DNA of 64,000 nucleotides from Desulfoluna butyratoxydans. Lineage in GTDB: Bacteria > Desulfobacterota > Desulfobacteria > Desulfobacterales > Desulfolunaceae. A model generated the notes under the pieces. It did no database searches. It had not been told where the DNA came from and saw only the letters and a list, made by a program, of their open reading frames with translations. Shown here in pieces: positions 49,357 through 56,483 of this stretch (its first letter is position 1; every line of letters starts with the position of its first letter). The translations under genes and the position numbers were made by a program. The stretch spans positions 558,001 through 622,000 of the forward strand of contig NZ_CAADHO010000002.1 of the NCBI RefSeq assembly GCF_900699765.1, read 5' to 3'.

Positions 49357-50139
49357 ATGACCGATATATTCTCACGAAAATTGAAGGTGAGGCTCTCCGA
49401 GGTGGACCCCCGGGCCCTGCTTAAGGTGCAGAGCCTCTTTGACTGGCTTCAGGACGGCGGTTGCGAGCATGCTTCCCAGCTGGGGATGAGCGCTGCAGAG
49501 CTCCTGGCCAAGAATCGCACCTGGGTGCTCCTGAAGTATCAGGTGCGGGTGTCTCGCTATCCTTTCTGGAACGAGGAGGTGACCCTCACCTCGTGGCGGT
49601 CGCCCTTGAACGACCTTTACGACCTGCGGGAATTCCGGGTGACGGATGCCTGGGGCGAGACCCTCATCACCGTGAACAGCGCCTGGGTGATCATGGATTA
49701 CACCACCCGAAAACCCACACGGCTGAGTCGCTGCCTCTCTCCGGAGCAGCGGTCCGGTGCCGGGGCCATCCCCGACAGCTTTGAGCGGATCCTTCCGGTC
49801 AAGGAGCCTGCGCACACCACCGATTTCCGTGTGCGGATCTCAGACCTTGATTTCAACCGCCACGTGAACAACTCCATTTACATCGGCTGGGCCCTGGAGG
49901 CCCTTCCCGAATCCTTCCTCAGCCAGCACCTTCCCACCCGGCTGGAGGTGCGCTTTATCCGGGAGATCTCCCGCGGCAGGGGCGTTGTCTCCGAAGCCCA
50001 GGTCGATGAAACCGAAGATAACGCGTTTCTCCATCGCATCTCCGGCAAAGGCGGCGAAGGGGAGCTCATGCGCATGCGGACCGTCTGGCAGCCCATGGAG
50101 GCCTTTGAGGTGCCGGAGGCGCTTCATTCCATTTGTTGA
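49357..50139 (+). CDS. Acyl-ACP thioesterase family protein
   Basis: The protein has two hotdog domains of the FatA/FatB type: FSRKLKVRLSEVDPRALLKVQSLFDWLQD at the start, WVLLKYQVRVSRYPFWNEEVTLTSWRSP, and VRISDLDFNRHVNNSIYIGWALEAL at the second domain, which contains the catalytic Asn/His-like segment (NRHVNN). It would release fatty acids from acyl-carrier protein. The start is uncertain. I use ATG 49357 because the family begins there (260 residues), but the frame is open from 49177 and the only strong ribosome binding sites lie farther upstream. The acyl-CoA synthetase downstream could activate the product. Confidence 0.75.
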   Translation: MTDIFSRKLKVRLSEVDPRALLKVQSLFDWLQDGGCEHASQLGMSAAELLAKNRTWVLLKYQVRVSRYPFWNEEVTLTSWRSPLNDLYDLREFRVTDAWGETLITVNSAWVIMDYTTRKPTRLSRCLSPEQRSGAGAIPDSFERILPVKEPAHTTDFRVRISDLDFNRHVNNSIYIGWALEALPESFLSQHLPTRLEVRFIREISRGRGVVSEAQVDETEDNAFLHRISGKGGEGELMRMRTVWQPMEAFEVPEALHSIC

Positions 50140-50331
50140 CCGGGCGGCGCCGTCGCATTGCAACCCCAATACCTTCTTTTTGCGTGTGACGCCATGACTG
50201 TACCTGGTGGTTGACAGTCGCAATGTTCTCTGTCTATGATTAAGGCATTCCTTTTCATTGATTTTCGGTTTTATCTCTCCCATCAGATTCCGTAACAGAA
50301 GCATGCACCCCCAGGCACAGGAGGATCATCC

Positions 50332-51966
50332 ATGGTCTATCAGCCCGGCGAGCCGTATGACTACCCCCTTATTCTCAAGAAACTTCTGAATACGCCGCTT
50401 GTTTACTCACCGGAGCAGGAAATTGTCTATCGGGACCAGGTACGGTTCACGTACCGGGATTTTCGTCAGCGTATCGGCCGCCTGGGATCAGCCCTGGGGC
50501 AGCTGGGCGTCTCGACCGGAGACGTGGTGGCGGTCATGGATTACGACAGCCACCGGTTCCTCGAATGTTTTTTCGGCGTGCCCATGACCGGGGCCACGCT
50601 GCAGATGGTCAACTGGCGCCTCTCCCTGGAGCAGATGGTCTACACGGTGAACCACGCCCGTGCCCGGGTGCTTTTTGTGAACACCGATTTTCTGCCCCTG
50701 GTGGAGGCCATGCGCCCCCGCCTGGAGACGGTGGAGTCCGTGGTGCTGATGCAGGAGGGGGAGAGCCGCGTCAGCCCGTCTTTTCCCGTTGCCGGTGATT
50801 ATGAGGGGGTGCTTGGCGGCGGAGACCCGGCTTACGAGTTTCCCGACCTGGATGAACGTACCGTGGCCACCACCTTTTACACCACGGGCACCACAGGCAA
50901 CCCCAAGGGGGTGTCGTTTACCCACCGCCAGCTGGTGCTCCACACCCTGGCCGGTGCAGCGGCCCTGGGAGCCTTCGACTCGGTGGGGCGCTTTCGCTCC
51001 GGGGACGTGTACATGCCCCTGACGCCCATGTTCCATGTCCATGCCTGGGGCATGCCCTACCTGGCCACCTTGCTGGGGGTGAAGCAGGTGTATCCCGGCA
51101 AGTACGAGCCGCCCATGCTCCTGAAGCTCATCGTGGGCGAAAAGGTGACCTTCTCCCACTGCGTGCCCACCATTCTCCAGATGATTACCTCCAACCCGGC
51201 GGTGGCCTCCTTTGACCTGTCCCGCTGGAAGGTGATCATCGGCGGGGCGAGGCTCCCCAGGGGCCTGGCCGAAGATGCATGGAAGATCGGAATCAAGGTG
51301 TATGCGGGGTTCGGCATGTCCGAAACCTGCCCCCTCATCAGCCTGGGCATGCCCGGGGCCGACTGGGAACTCCTGGACCGAGACGCGCTCATGGAGACTG
51401 TGGTGAAAACCGGGCGCCCGGTTCCCCTTGCCGAGGTGGAGGTGGTGGACGAGGTGGGCCGGTTCCTCCCCCATGACGGGGTCTCCACCGGGGAGCTGGT
51501 TTTCCGGGCGCCCTGGCTGACACAGGGCTATGTGGCCGATGCGGAGCGAAGCACCGAGCTGTGGCGGGACGGGTGGCTCTACAGCGGGGACGTGGGCATC
51601 ATCGATCCGGACGGCTATATTCAGATCACGGATCGCATGAAAGATGTCATTAAAAGCGGGGGTGAGTGGATCTCGTCCCTGGACCTGGAAAACATCCTGA
51701 GCCGCCACGAGGCCGTGCTGGAGTCGGCGGCCATCGGGGTGCCCCATGAAACGTGGGGAGAGAGACCCATGATGATTGTGCACCTGAAGCCCGAGTTTGT
51801 GGGAAGCGTGGGCGCCGAAGATCTGAAGGCCTATCTTCAGGGGGCGGCTGAAAAGGGGGATATCCCCCGATACGGCGTGCCCGACGCCTTTGAGTTCGTG
51901 GACGATATCCCCAAGACCAGCGTGGGGAAACTGCACAAAAAAAGCATGCGCAGTGCCTTTCGATAA
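50332..51966 (+). CDS. Long-chain acyl-CoA synthetase (AMP-forming)
   Basis: This 544-residue ANL-superfamily ligase has the P-loop YTTGTTGNPKGV near 183. GFGMSETCP lies near 324. The hinge region has GWLYSGDVGIIDPDGYIQITDRMKDVIKSGGEW near 409-441. The C-terminal catalytic Lys lies in KTSVGKLHKK. It activates a carboxylic acid, probably a medium- or long-chain fatty acid, to acyl-CoA. The start ATG follows GGAGG. A small gene starts 11 bases after its stop, so at least these two are one operon. The thioesterase 190 bases upstream fits a fatty-acid turnover unit. Confidence 0.92.
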   Translation: MVYQPGEPYDYPLILKKLLNTPLVYSPEQEIVYRDQVRFTYRDFRQRIGRLGSALGQLGVSTGDVVAVMDYDSHRFLECFFGVPMTGATLQMVNWRLSLEQMVYTVNHARARVLFVNTDFLPLVEAMRPRLETVESVVLMQEGESRVSPSFPVAGDYEGVLGGGDPAYEFPDLDERTVATTFYTTGTTGNPKGVSFTHRQLVLHTLAGAAALGAFDSVGRFRSGDVYMPLTPMFHVHAWGMPYLATLLGVKQVYPGKYEPPMLLKLIVGEKVTFSHCVPTILQMITSNPAVASFDLSRWKVIIGGARLPRGLAEDAWKIGIKVYAGFGMSETCPLISLGMPGADWELLDRDALMETVVKTGRPVPLAEVEVVDEVGRFLPHDGVSTGELVFRAPWLTQGYVADAERSTELWRDGWLYSGDVGIIDPDGYIQITDRMKDVIKSGGEWISSLDLENILSRHEAVLESAAIGVPHETWGERPMMIVHLKPEFVGSVGAEDLKAYLQGAAEKGDIPRYGVPDAFEFVDDIPKTSVGKLHKKSMRSAFR

Positions 51967-51977
51967 GGAGGTTTGCC

Positions 51978-52151
51978 ATGGAATATGACAAGTCGACACG
52001 TACGTCTCAGCCATTGAAGCAGGAGCCCCGGGAGGCCGGTCCGGGTTTTATCCGGGATCTGAGCGAGACCTGGGCGTTTTTAAAGGACATCACACGAGAG
52101 CCCACCTGTGCGGAAGAACTCGGCTGGCCGGAGTGGCGGCGGTGGTTTTGA
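51978..52151 (+). CDS. Small protein, 57 residues, unknown
   Basis: The sequence has a perfect AAGGAGGT (51965-51972) five bases before the ATG. The protein begins MEYDKSTRTSQPLKQEPREA, has a helical centre (FIRDLSETWAFLKDITREP) and ends in the tryptophan-rich tail GWPEWRRWF. One Cys is present. Codon use fits the neighbours. It lies between the acyl-CoA synthetase and the methylenetetrahydrofolate-reductase-like gene with short spacings, so it is probably part of the same operon. I do not recognise a family. Confidence 0.75.
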   Translation: MEYDKSTRTSQPLKQEPREAGPGFIRDLSETWAFLKDITREPTCAEELGWPEWRRWF

Positions 52152-52220
52152 GCCGCCGGTTTCCGGTGACGCCTGCCGCCTGAGCAGGGCTCGCTCACAG
52201 GATCGAAACGGAGCCGACCC

Positions 52221-53048
52221 ATGACACACAAAAGGTTTGAGGTGGTGGTGGAGGTGGTGCCTCCGGCCGGGGCCGATGTGGAGCCGTTGCTCTCTGCCCT
52301 TGAGGGGATCAATGACCTTTCCTTTACCGGGTTCAGCGTGGCCACCAACCCGGTGGCCAAGCCCCGCATGGATGCCCTCTCCTTGTGCCGGATTCTCCAG
52401 GACGAGCTGAAGCGGCCCGCCACCCTCCATGTCACCACCCGGGACCACAATCGGTTGAGCCTCCAGGGGATCCTCTGGGGGGCAAAGGCCCTGGGCATTA
52501 CCACGGTGCTGGCCATGACCGGGGACTTTGTGCCCCTGGCCGAAAAGGGCATGACCAGCTCGGTTCGGGATATCTCCCTGACGGAGCTCATCGGCATGGC
52601 CAGGCAGGCCGGGCTAAACGTCGGGGTGGTGATGAACCCCTTCACCGACGAGCTGCGCCTGGGTATCGCGGTCAAGCGCTTGAAGGAGAAGGTCGCTGCC
52701 GGGGCACAGTTCGTGGTGACCCAGCCTGTCTACACCGCAAAGGATGCCGAGATCCTGGCAGGAGCCCTGAACCCCCTGGGGATTCCGGTCATGCTCGGAA
52801 TCCTTCCCCTGCGCACGTTCCGCCATGCCGCCTTTCTTCACCACAAGGTCTCGGGCATTGAGGTGCCCGATGAGGTGAGGAGCGCCATGGCAACGGCTGA
52901 AAATCCCACGGCCGAGGGGATTCGCCAGGCCCGGGACCTTTTGACCGCAGCCCGGACGTGTTTTGACGGCGTGTGTATCATGCCGCCCTTCGATCATTTC
53001 GAGATTCTTCACGGGGTGTTGCCAAGGGAAGGGGGAGACGCGGGGTAA
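52221..53048 (+). CDS. Methylenetetrahydrofolate reductase-like protein
   Basis: This 275-residue TIM-barrel protein resembles MetF. VEVVPPAGADVEPLL is at the start, HVTTRDHNRLSLQG near 75 (metal- or substrate-contact loop), then VLAMTGDFVPL, and QFVVTQPVYTAKDAEI near 167 and PVMLGILPLRTFRHAAFLHHKVSGIEVPDEV near 195. MetF reduces methylene- to methyl-tetrahydrofolate with FAD, which is part of the Wood-Ljungdahl methyl branch. The C-terminal part ends in CIMPPFDHFEI. It is not clear from sequence whether it uses NADH or ferredoxin, since no MetV-like partner is present here. Confidence 0.85.
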   Translation: MTHKRFEVVVEVVPPAGADVEPLLSALEGINDLSFTGFSVATNPVAKPRMDALSLCRILQDELKRPATLHVTTRDHNRLSLQGILWGAKALGITTVLAMTGDFVPLAEKGMTSSVRDISLTELIGMARQAGLNVGVVMNPFTDELRLGIAVKRLKEKVAAGAQFVVTQPVYTAKDAEILAGALNPLGIPVMLGILPLRTFRHAAFLHHKVSGIEVPDEVRSAMATAENPTAEGIRQARDLLTAARTCFDGVCIMPPFDHFEILHGVLPREGGDAG

Positions 53049-53085
53049 GGGCCCGGGTGCGTTTCACGTACAGAGAGTGGGGGGG

Positions 53086-53130
53086 AAGGCCTGGCAAAAG
53101 GCGAAAAAGCCGTTTTGCCGGGCCTTTTTT
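53086..53130. terminator. Bidirectional terminator after the MetF-like gene
   Basis: AAGGCCTGGCAAAA (53086-53099) pairs with TTTTGCCGGGCCTT (53113-53126) with one wobble, and a T-run follows. On the minus strand it also lies just after the small gene at 53164-53343, so it serves both. Confidence 0.85.
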
Positions 53131-53163
53131 GTTTACGTGAACCTGCACCCGGGCCGGGTGGAA

Positions 53164-53343
53164 TCAGTAGCCCCAGGGAATGGCCGGGAGCGTGGGGTTT
53201 TTGGTGGAGAAGATCAGCTCAAGCTGACGCTTGACCTTCTTGAGCGACCTGCGATGGGTTCGCACGGTGCTTCGTTTTTTGAGGTCGGTGAGGTACTGCT
53301 TCAGCACCGACAGGTCGGTGTTGCCGATTTCAATGTCGTACAT
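53164..53343 (-). CDS. Small basic protein, 59 residues, unknown
   Basis: The frame has AGGAGG seven bases before the ATG at 53343. The protein begins MYDIEIGNTDLSVLKQYLTD, has a strongly basic helical centre (LKKRSTVRTHRRSLKKVKRQ) and ends with NPTLPAIPWGY. The centre could bind nucleic acid. A terminator lies right after it at 53086-53130. It is convergent with the MetF-like gene. No family recognised. Confidence 0.75.
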   Translation of the reverse strand: MYDIEIGNTDLSVLKQYLTDLKKRSTVRTHRRSLKKVKRQLELIFSTKNPTLPAIPWGY

Positions 53344-53845
53344 GGCGTGCCTCCTTTGTCTGTGGGTGAGCTTCCGTGCCGTGGTCAGGACGCTGTCACG
53401 CCCGGCGCGCCTTCCGGGCCTTTGGCTTCCGGATCTCAGGGCTGTGAAGATCTGGCCCAGGTAGGTTCTGGTTGAATGTCGGTCCCGGATGCGGCAAGCC
53501 GCAGCGTTGGGGCCATAAGCATTTGCTTTCGTTGGAAGGATAGAGTCAAAAGGCGTGCCAAGGGATGCGCAAAAATGAAATATCTATTGATATCGGTTGG
53601 ATAGAAAAATGCCCATGGGACCGGCATGGCCATGGCGTGTGCACCCGGTGACGGGCATGTACGGCAAAAAGGCAAAAATGAATGGCGAATGTTCTGTGAG
53701 TTCAGGGTGTTGAATAGTGTGGCCGGTGAGAAATAAATCAGGGCTATGGGGCAGGGTGCGCTTGCGCACCGCCGAAGAATCGTAACGGTCATGAAAACCC
53801 ATATACGGGTACACTTCGCGGAGTAAAGACGATTGAGACACCTGG

Positions 53846-54090
53846 CCCGGATATTTCATGAGAAAGCAACCAGCCAAAAGGAAAGCACTATTATTTCGAA
53901 TGGCTGGAGTAAAAATGTCAGCTATTTTGAAAATGCAAAATATAAATAGACGTTTGCTGTTTGATTTTCTCACCCTTCGGGCGAGCCGAGTGCACCCATC
54001 TTCTGCGTTATCAGAGCTTTGAGGTAAACCACTACATCTGCAGCTCTGATGCCTTGAATATGGGTGCACTCGACTCGTGAAATATCCGGG
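53846..54090. repeat. Nested inverted repeat with AT-rich interior
   Basis: The outer arms are CCCGGATATTTCATGAG (53846-53862) and CTCGTGAAATATCCGGG (54074-54090), complementary at 16 of 17 positions. The middle arms are CGAGTGCACCCAT (53987-53999) and ATGGGTGCACTCG (54060-54072). The inner arms are TCAGAGCT (54011-54018) and AGCTCTGA (54042-54049). The middle and outer right arms abut, while 124 bases separate the left ones. This size and layout suit a small non-autonomous mobile element, but no target duplication is evident to me. Confidence 0.6.
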
Positions 54091-54121
54091 TTGGGCAAAG
54101 AAAGAGGCGGGGTACAAACGT

Positions 54122-54158
54122 GAAAGCCCCCCCGGCGCCATGCGCCAGGGGGGCTTTC
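54122..54158 (-). terminator. Terminator-like hairpin after the biotin carrier gene
   Basis: GAAAGCCCCCC (54122-54132) and GGGGGGCTTTC (54148-54158) form an 11-bp stem around a GGCGC/GCGCC inner stem. It lies 21 bases after the stop of the minus-strand carrier gene. Confidence 0.7.
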
Positions 54159-54178
54159 GTGTGTGTGGCGGGTGGTGG

Positions 54179-56119
54179 TTACTCGATGACGCAGAGGACA
54201 TCGCCGGTGGAGACGGTGTCTCCTTCGCGGCAGGGGAGGTCCCCGACGGTGCCGGAGGCCGGAGCCGAAAGGACGTTCTCCATCTTCATGGCTTCCAGGA
54301 CCACGACCACGTCGCCTTTTTCCACCTTGTCACCGGGCTTTTTCTCGTAGCGGAGAACCACACCGGGCATGGGGGCGGTGAGGGTGGCCCCTCCTTCTGC
54401 GGCAGGTGCTGCAGAGGGTTTGGGGGCGGCGGGCTTGGGAGCCGGTGCCGCAGGTTTGGGCGCGGGTGCAGGGGCCGGAGCCGCGGGCTGGGCCGGGACG
54501 GGTGCCGGAGCAACCGGTGCCGCAGGCGCAGCCACCGGGGCGTGGCTCAGGATGGTGGGGCCTCCCACTTCATCCACGGCCACTTCAAAGTGATCACCGC
54601 CCACAAAGACGTTGAAGGTCCTTGCATAGGGGCTCTGGTCCGGGGCGTTGGACTTCCGGGCAAGGGCGTCCATGTCCCCTTCGAGGATCTTCTCCGCAAT
54701 GGCGGCGCGATCCAGGGCCTCTTCCAGGGAGAGGAATTTGGCCTCTTCCGGAACGCGCTTCACCCCTTTCTGCCACTCCAGGTGGCGTTTGCCTTCCACG
54801 GGGAAGAGGGCCATGATCACCTCGTCCTCCAGGCCGTTGGCCAGGGGATTGCGGCCTTCCTCACCCTTGAGGGCGGCAGGGAGAAGCTCCGGGGGAAATT
54901 CGGTGGTGGGGGCCTCGCCCCTGGGGTAGCCTTCCAGGACGGTTTTCACGATGGCCGGGTCAATGGCTGCGGTCGGGCGGCCGTTCATGCCGTAGCAGTG
55001 GTCCTTCACCGCTGTGGTGGCGATGGAGTAGCGGGCTTCCACGTTGTCGAAGACCACGTTATTGATGGACTGGGTCACAACCATCTCATCCAGGGGAAAC
55101 TTCAGGGCGATGTTGCCCAGGTCGTTTCGCACGGCAAGGATCTCGGCCACCACCTTGTCCATAAGATCGGATTTGTCGATCTCGGCCAGCTGGTTCACAG
55201 CCACGCGCAGGGTGGTCACCGGGATGCGGTATTTCAGGGCCAGGCTGCGCAGGTGGAGGTTGGAACGCTTCATCAGGGTGCTCAGGTGCCGGGGTCGGAT
55301 CTCCTCTTCAAAGAGGGCGGCGGCTTCGCACAGGGGTTCCAGGGCACCTTCACGGGCCATGTTGAGCGAGTTGATGAGGCCTTCGGAGGGGATGGTGACC
55401 CCGCCGTCGGCAAAGGGGGAGAGGGCGGCTTCCACAACGGCTGCCCCGGCCTCAAAGGCGGCGTGGGCCGCGGCCGTGCCGCACATGGCGGTGTTGGCGA
55501 TGGAGAGGTGCACGGGGATGGAGACCGCTTCGTTGACACGGCTCACCAGCTTTCTGGTGCTGTCCGGGCAGAGGAAACCTTCGGTGTCCATGAGGCAGAC
55601 GGCGTCGGCGCCGAGCGCCTGGATGCGGACGGCAATCTGGGCGATCTCGTCAAAGGGGGTGCGCTTTCCCGAGGTGGGGATGAGGATGGCGGCAACGGCC
55701 GTGGCTCCCAGCTCCTTGACGGTTTCCAGGGGCGCGGAAAGGTTCCTCAGGTCGTTCACCGGATCGAAGATGCGGAAAATGGAGACCCCGGCTTCAAAGG
55801 CGCTGCCCAGGAAGGCCTGCATCAGGTCCAGGGGGGCGGCGGATCGTCCGGCCATGTGAAGGGCGGAAAGGGTCATGGCAACGGGGGTGTCGTCCATGGC
55901 TCGTTTGATGGCCCGGATGCGGCCGAAGGGGTTCTCGTTGAGTTCGGCCAGGGTGTGCTTGAAGGAGAAGCCCCGGGTCGCCTCCACGGCGTAGAGACCG
56001 GCTCGGTTGAGAAAGGGGGCGATGCGTTCCATCTCAGACGTGCGCATGAGGCCGGAGAGGAGGCTCTCCTGTCCGGCGGTGAACGAGGTGTCGTATATTC
56101 GAATGGTTGATTGGCTCAT
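54179..56119 (-). CDS. Biotin carrier protein with degenerate OadA/PycB-like carboxyltransferase domain
   Basis: The 646-residue protein has an N-terminal HMGL-like and PYC_OADA architecture and a C-terminal biotinyl domain (EAMKMENV, biotin Lys612) after an Ala/Pro-rich linker (about 530-570). In OadA, the metal ligands are an Asp in RDGHQS, a carbamylated Lys in CIKD, and an HxH pair. Here these read TAGQES (Ala15), CLMD (Met177) and HLS (His204 kept, Ser206). So the carboxyltransferase site is probably dead, while biotinylation is intact. MmdA-type transferase is encoded just upstream in the operon (56484-58037), so this chain likely serves as the biotin carrier and scaffold. The ATG at 56119 begins the OadA-like frame directly. 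Confidence 0.88.
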   Translation of the reverse strand: MSQSTIRIYDTSFTAGQESLLSGLMRTSEMERIAPFLNRAGLYAVEATRGFSFKHTLAELNENPFGRIRAIKRAMDDTPVAMTLSALHMAGRSAAPLDLMQAFLGSAFEAGVSIFRIFDPVNDLRNLSAPLETVKELGATAVAAILIPTSGKRTPFDEIAQIAVRIQALGADAVCLMDTEGFLCPDSTRKLVSRVNEAVSIPVHLSIANTAMCGTAAAHAAFEAGAAVVEAALSPFADGGVTIPSEGLINSLNMAREGALEPLCEAAALFEEEIRPRHLSTLMKRSNLHLRSLALKYRIPVTTLRVAVNQLAEIDKSDLMDKVVAEILAVRNDLGNIALKFPLDEMVVTQSINNVVFDNVEARYSIATTAVKDHCYGMNGRPTAAIDPAIVKTVLEGYPRGEAPTTEFPPELLPAALKGEEGRNPLANGLEDEVIMALFPVEGKRHLEWQKGVKRVPEEAKFLSLEEALDRAAIAEKILEGDMDALARKSNAPDQSPYARTFNVFVGGDHFEVAVDEVGGPTILSHAPVAAPAAPVAPAPVPAQPAAPAPAPAPKPAAPAPKPAAPKPSAAPAAEGGATLTAPMPGVVLRYEKKPGDKVEKGDVVVVLEAMKMENVLSAPASGTVGDLPCREGDTVSTGDVLCVIE

Positions 56120-56273
56120 ATTTATCGTTGTGCTCCTGTGGTTCCTCCTGCGCCATGACGTGTGGGGCTTCCGGCGCTAGGGTTCGCGAAGGGTCCGGCC
56201 TTATATCACTGGCGGACGGGGCCCGCGTGACGAGTGGGTGTTGGGTTCTGCCTCACGGTGACGGGGCCACCGA

Positions 56274-56474
56274 TTACCTGCGCCCCAGGGAACGCAGCTG
56301 CATGAGGTTTCTCAGCTCCATGCTCTGGCTGCGCCCGGAAAGGCCCCAGGCATTGGACCGCTCGGCCACGACGGGCTCGGTCTCCTCTGCCTGTTCGGTG
56401 GCCAAGAGGGTGAGGACAGCGCTGATGGCCGCTTTTTTCCTGAGTTCGAGTTGCTTTCGTGCGTGGGTCTCCAT
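56274..56474 (-). CDS. Small subunit of the acyl-CoA decarboxylase, 66 residues
   Basis: The protein begins METHARKQLELRKKAAISAVLTLLATEQ with a helical stretch and ends in NAWGLSGRSQSMELRNLMQLRSL. The pattern AWxLSGRxxxM followed by an Arg-rich helix recurs in small proteins encoded beside biotin-dependent acyl-CoA carboxylases and decarboxylases. AAGGAG lies five bases before the ATG. It starts nine bases after mmdA and precedes the biotin carrier by 150 bases, on the same strand. I infer it binds the MmdA-type subunit, but no structure or activity is shown. Confidence 0.75.
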   Translation of the reverse strand: METHARKQLELRKKAAISAVLTLLATEQAEETEPVVAERSNAWGLSGRSQSMELRNLMQLRSLGRR

Positions 56475-56483
56475 GACAGCTCC

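Larger units (their letters stand above)
53344..54178. other. 830-bp intergenic region holding a nested inverted repeat
   Basis: I support no gene. The open frames that cross it have no ribosome binding site and change sense across the palindromes. It contains a palindrome GGTGCGC-TT-GCGCACC near 53755-53770, the nested inverted repeat at 53846-54090 and the hairpin at 54122-54158. The central part (53863-53970) is AT-rich compared with the genes on either side. Confidence 0.55.

Noticed and set aside
53584-54201. Minus-strand open frame of 205 codons through the nested inverted repeat
   Set aside because: It crosses all palindrome arms, has no recognisable fold and no ribosome binding site, so it is probably a by-product of the repeat.
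54077-56110. Plus-strand open frame of 677 codons
   Set aside because: It is antisense to the biotin carrier gene; the Gly/Cys/Arg-rich stretch is the complement of the Ala/Pro linker.
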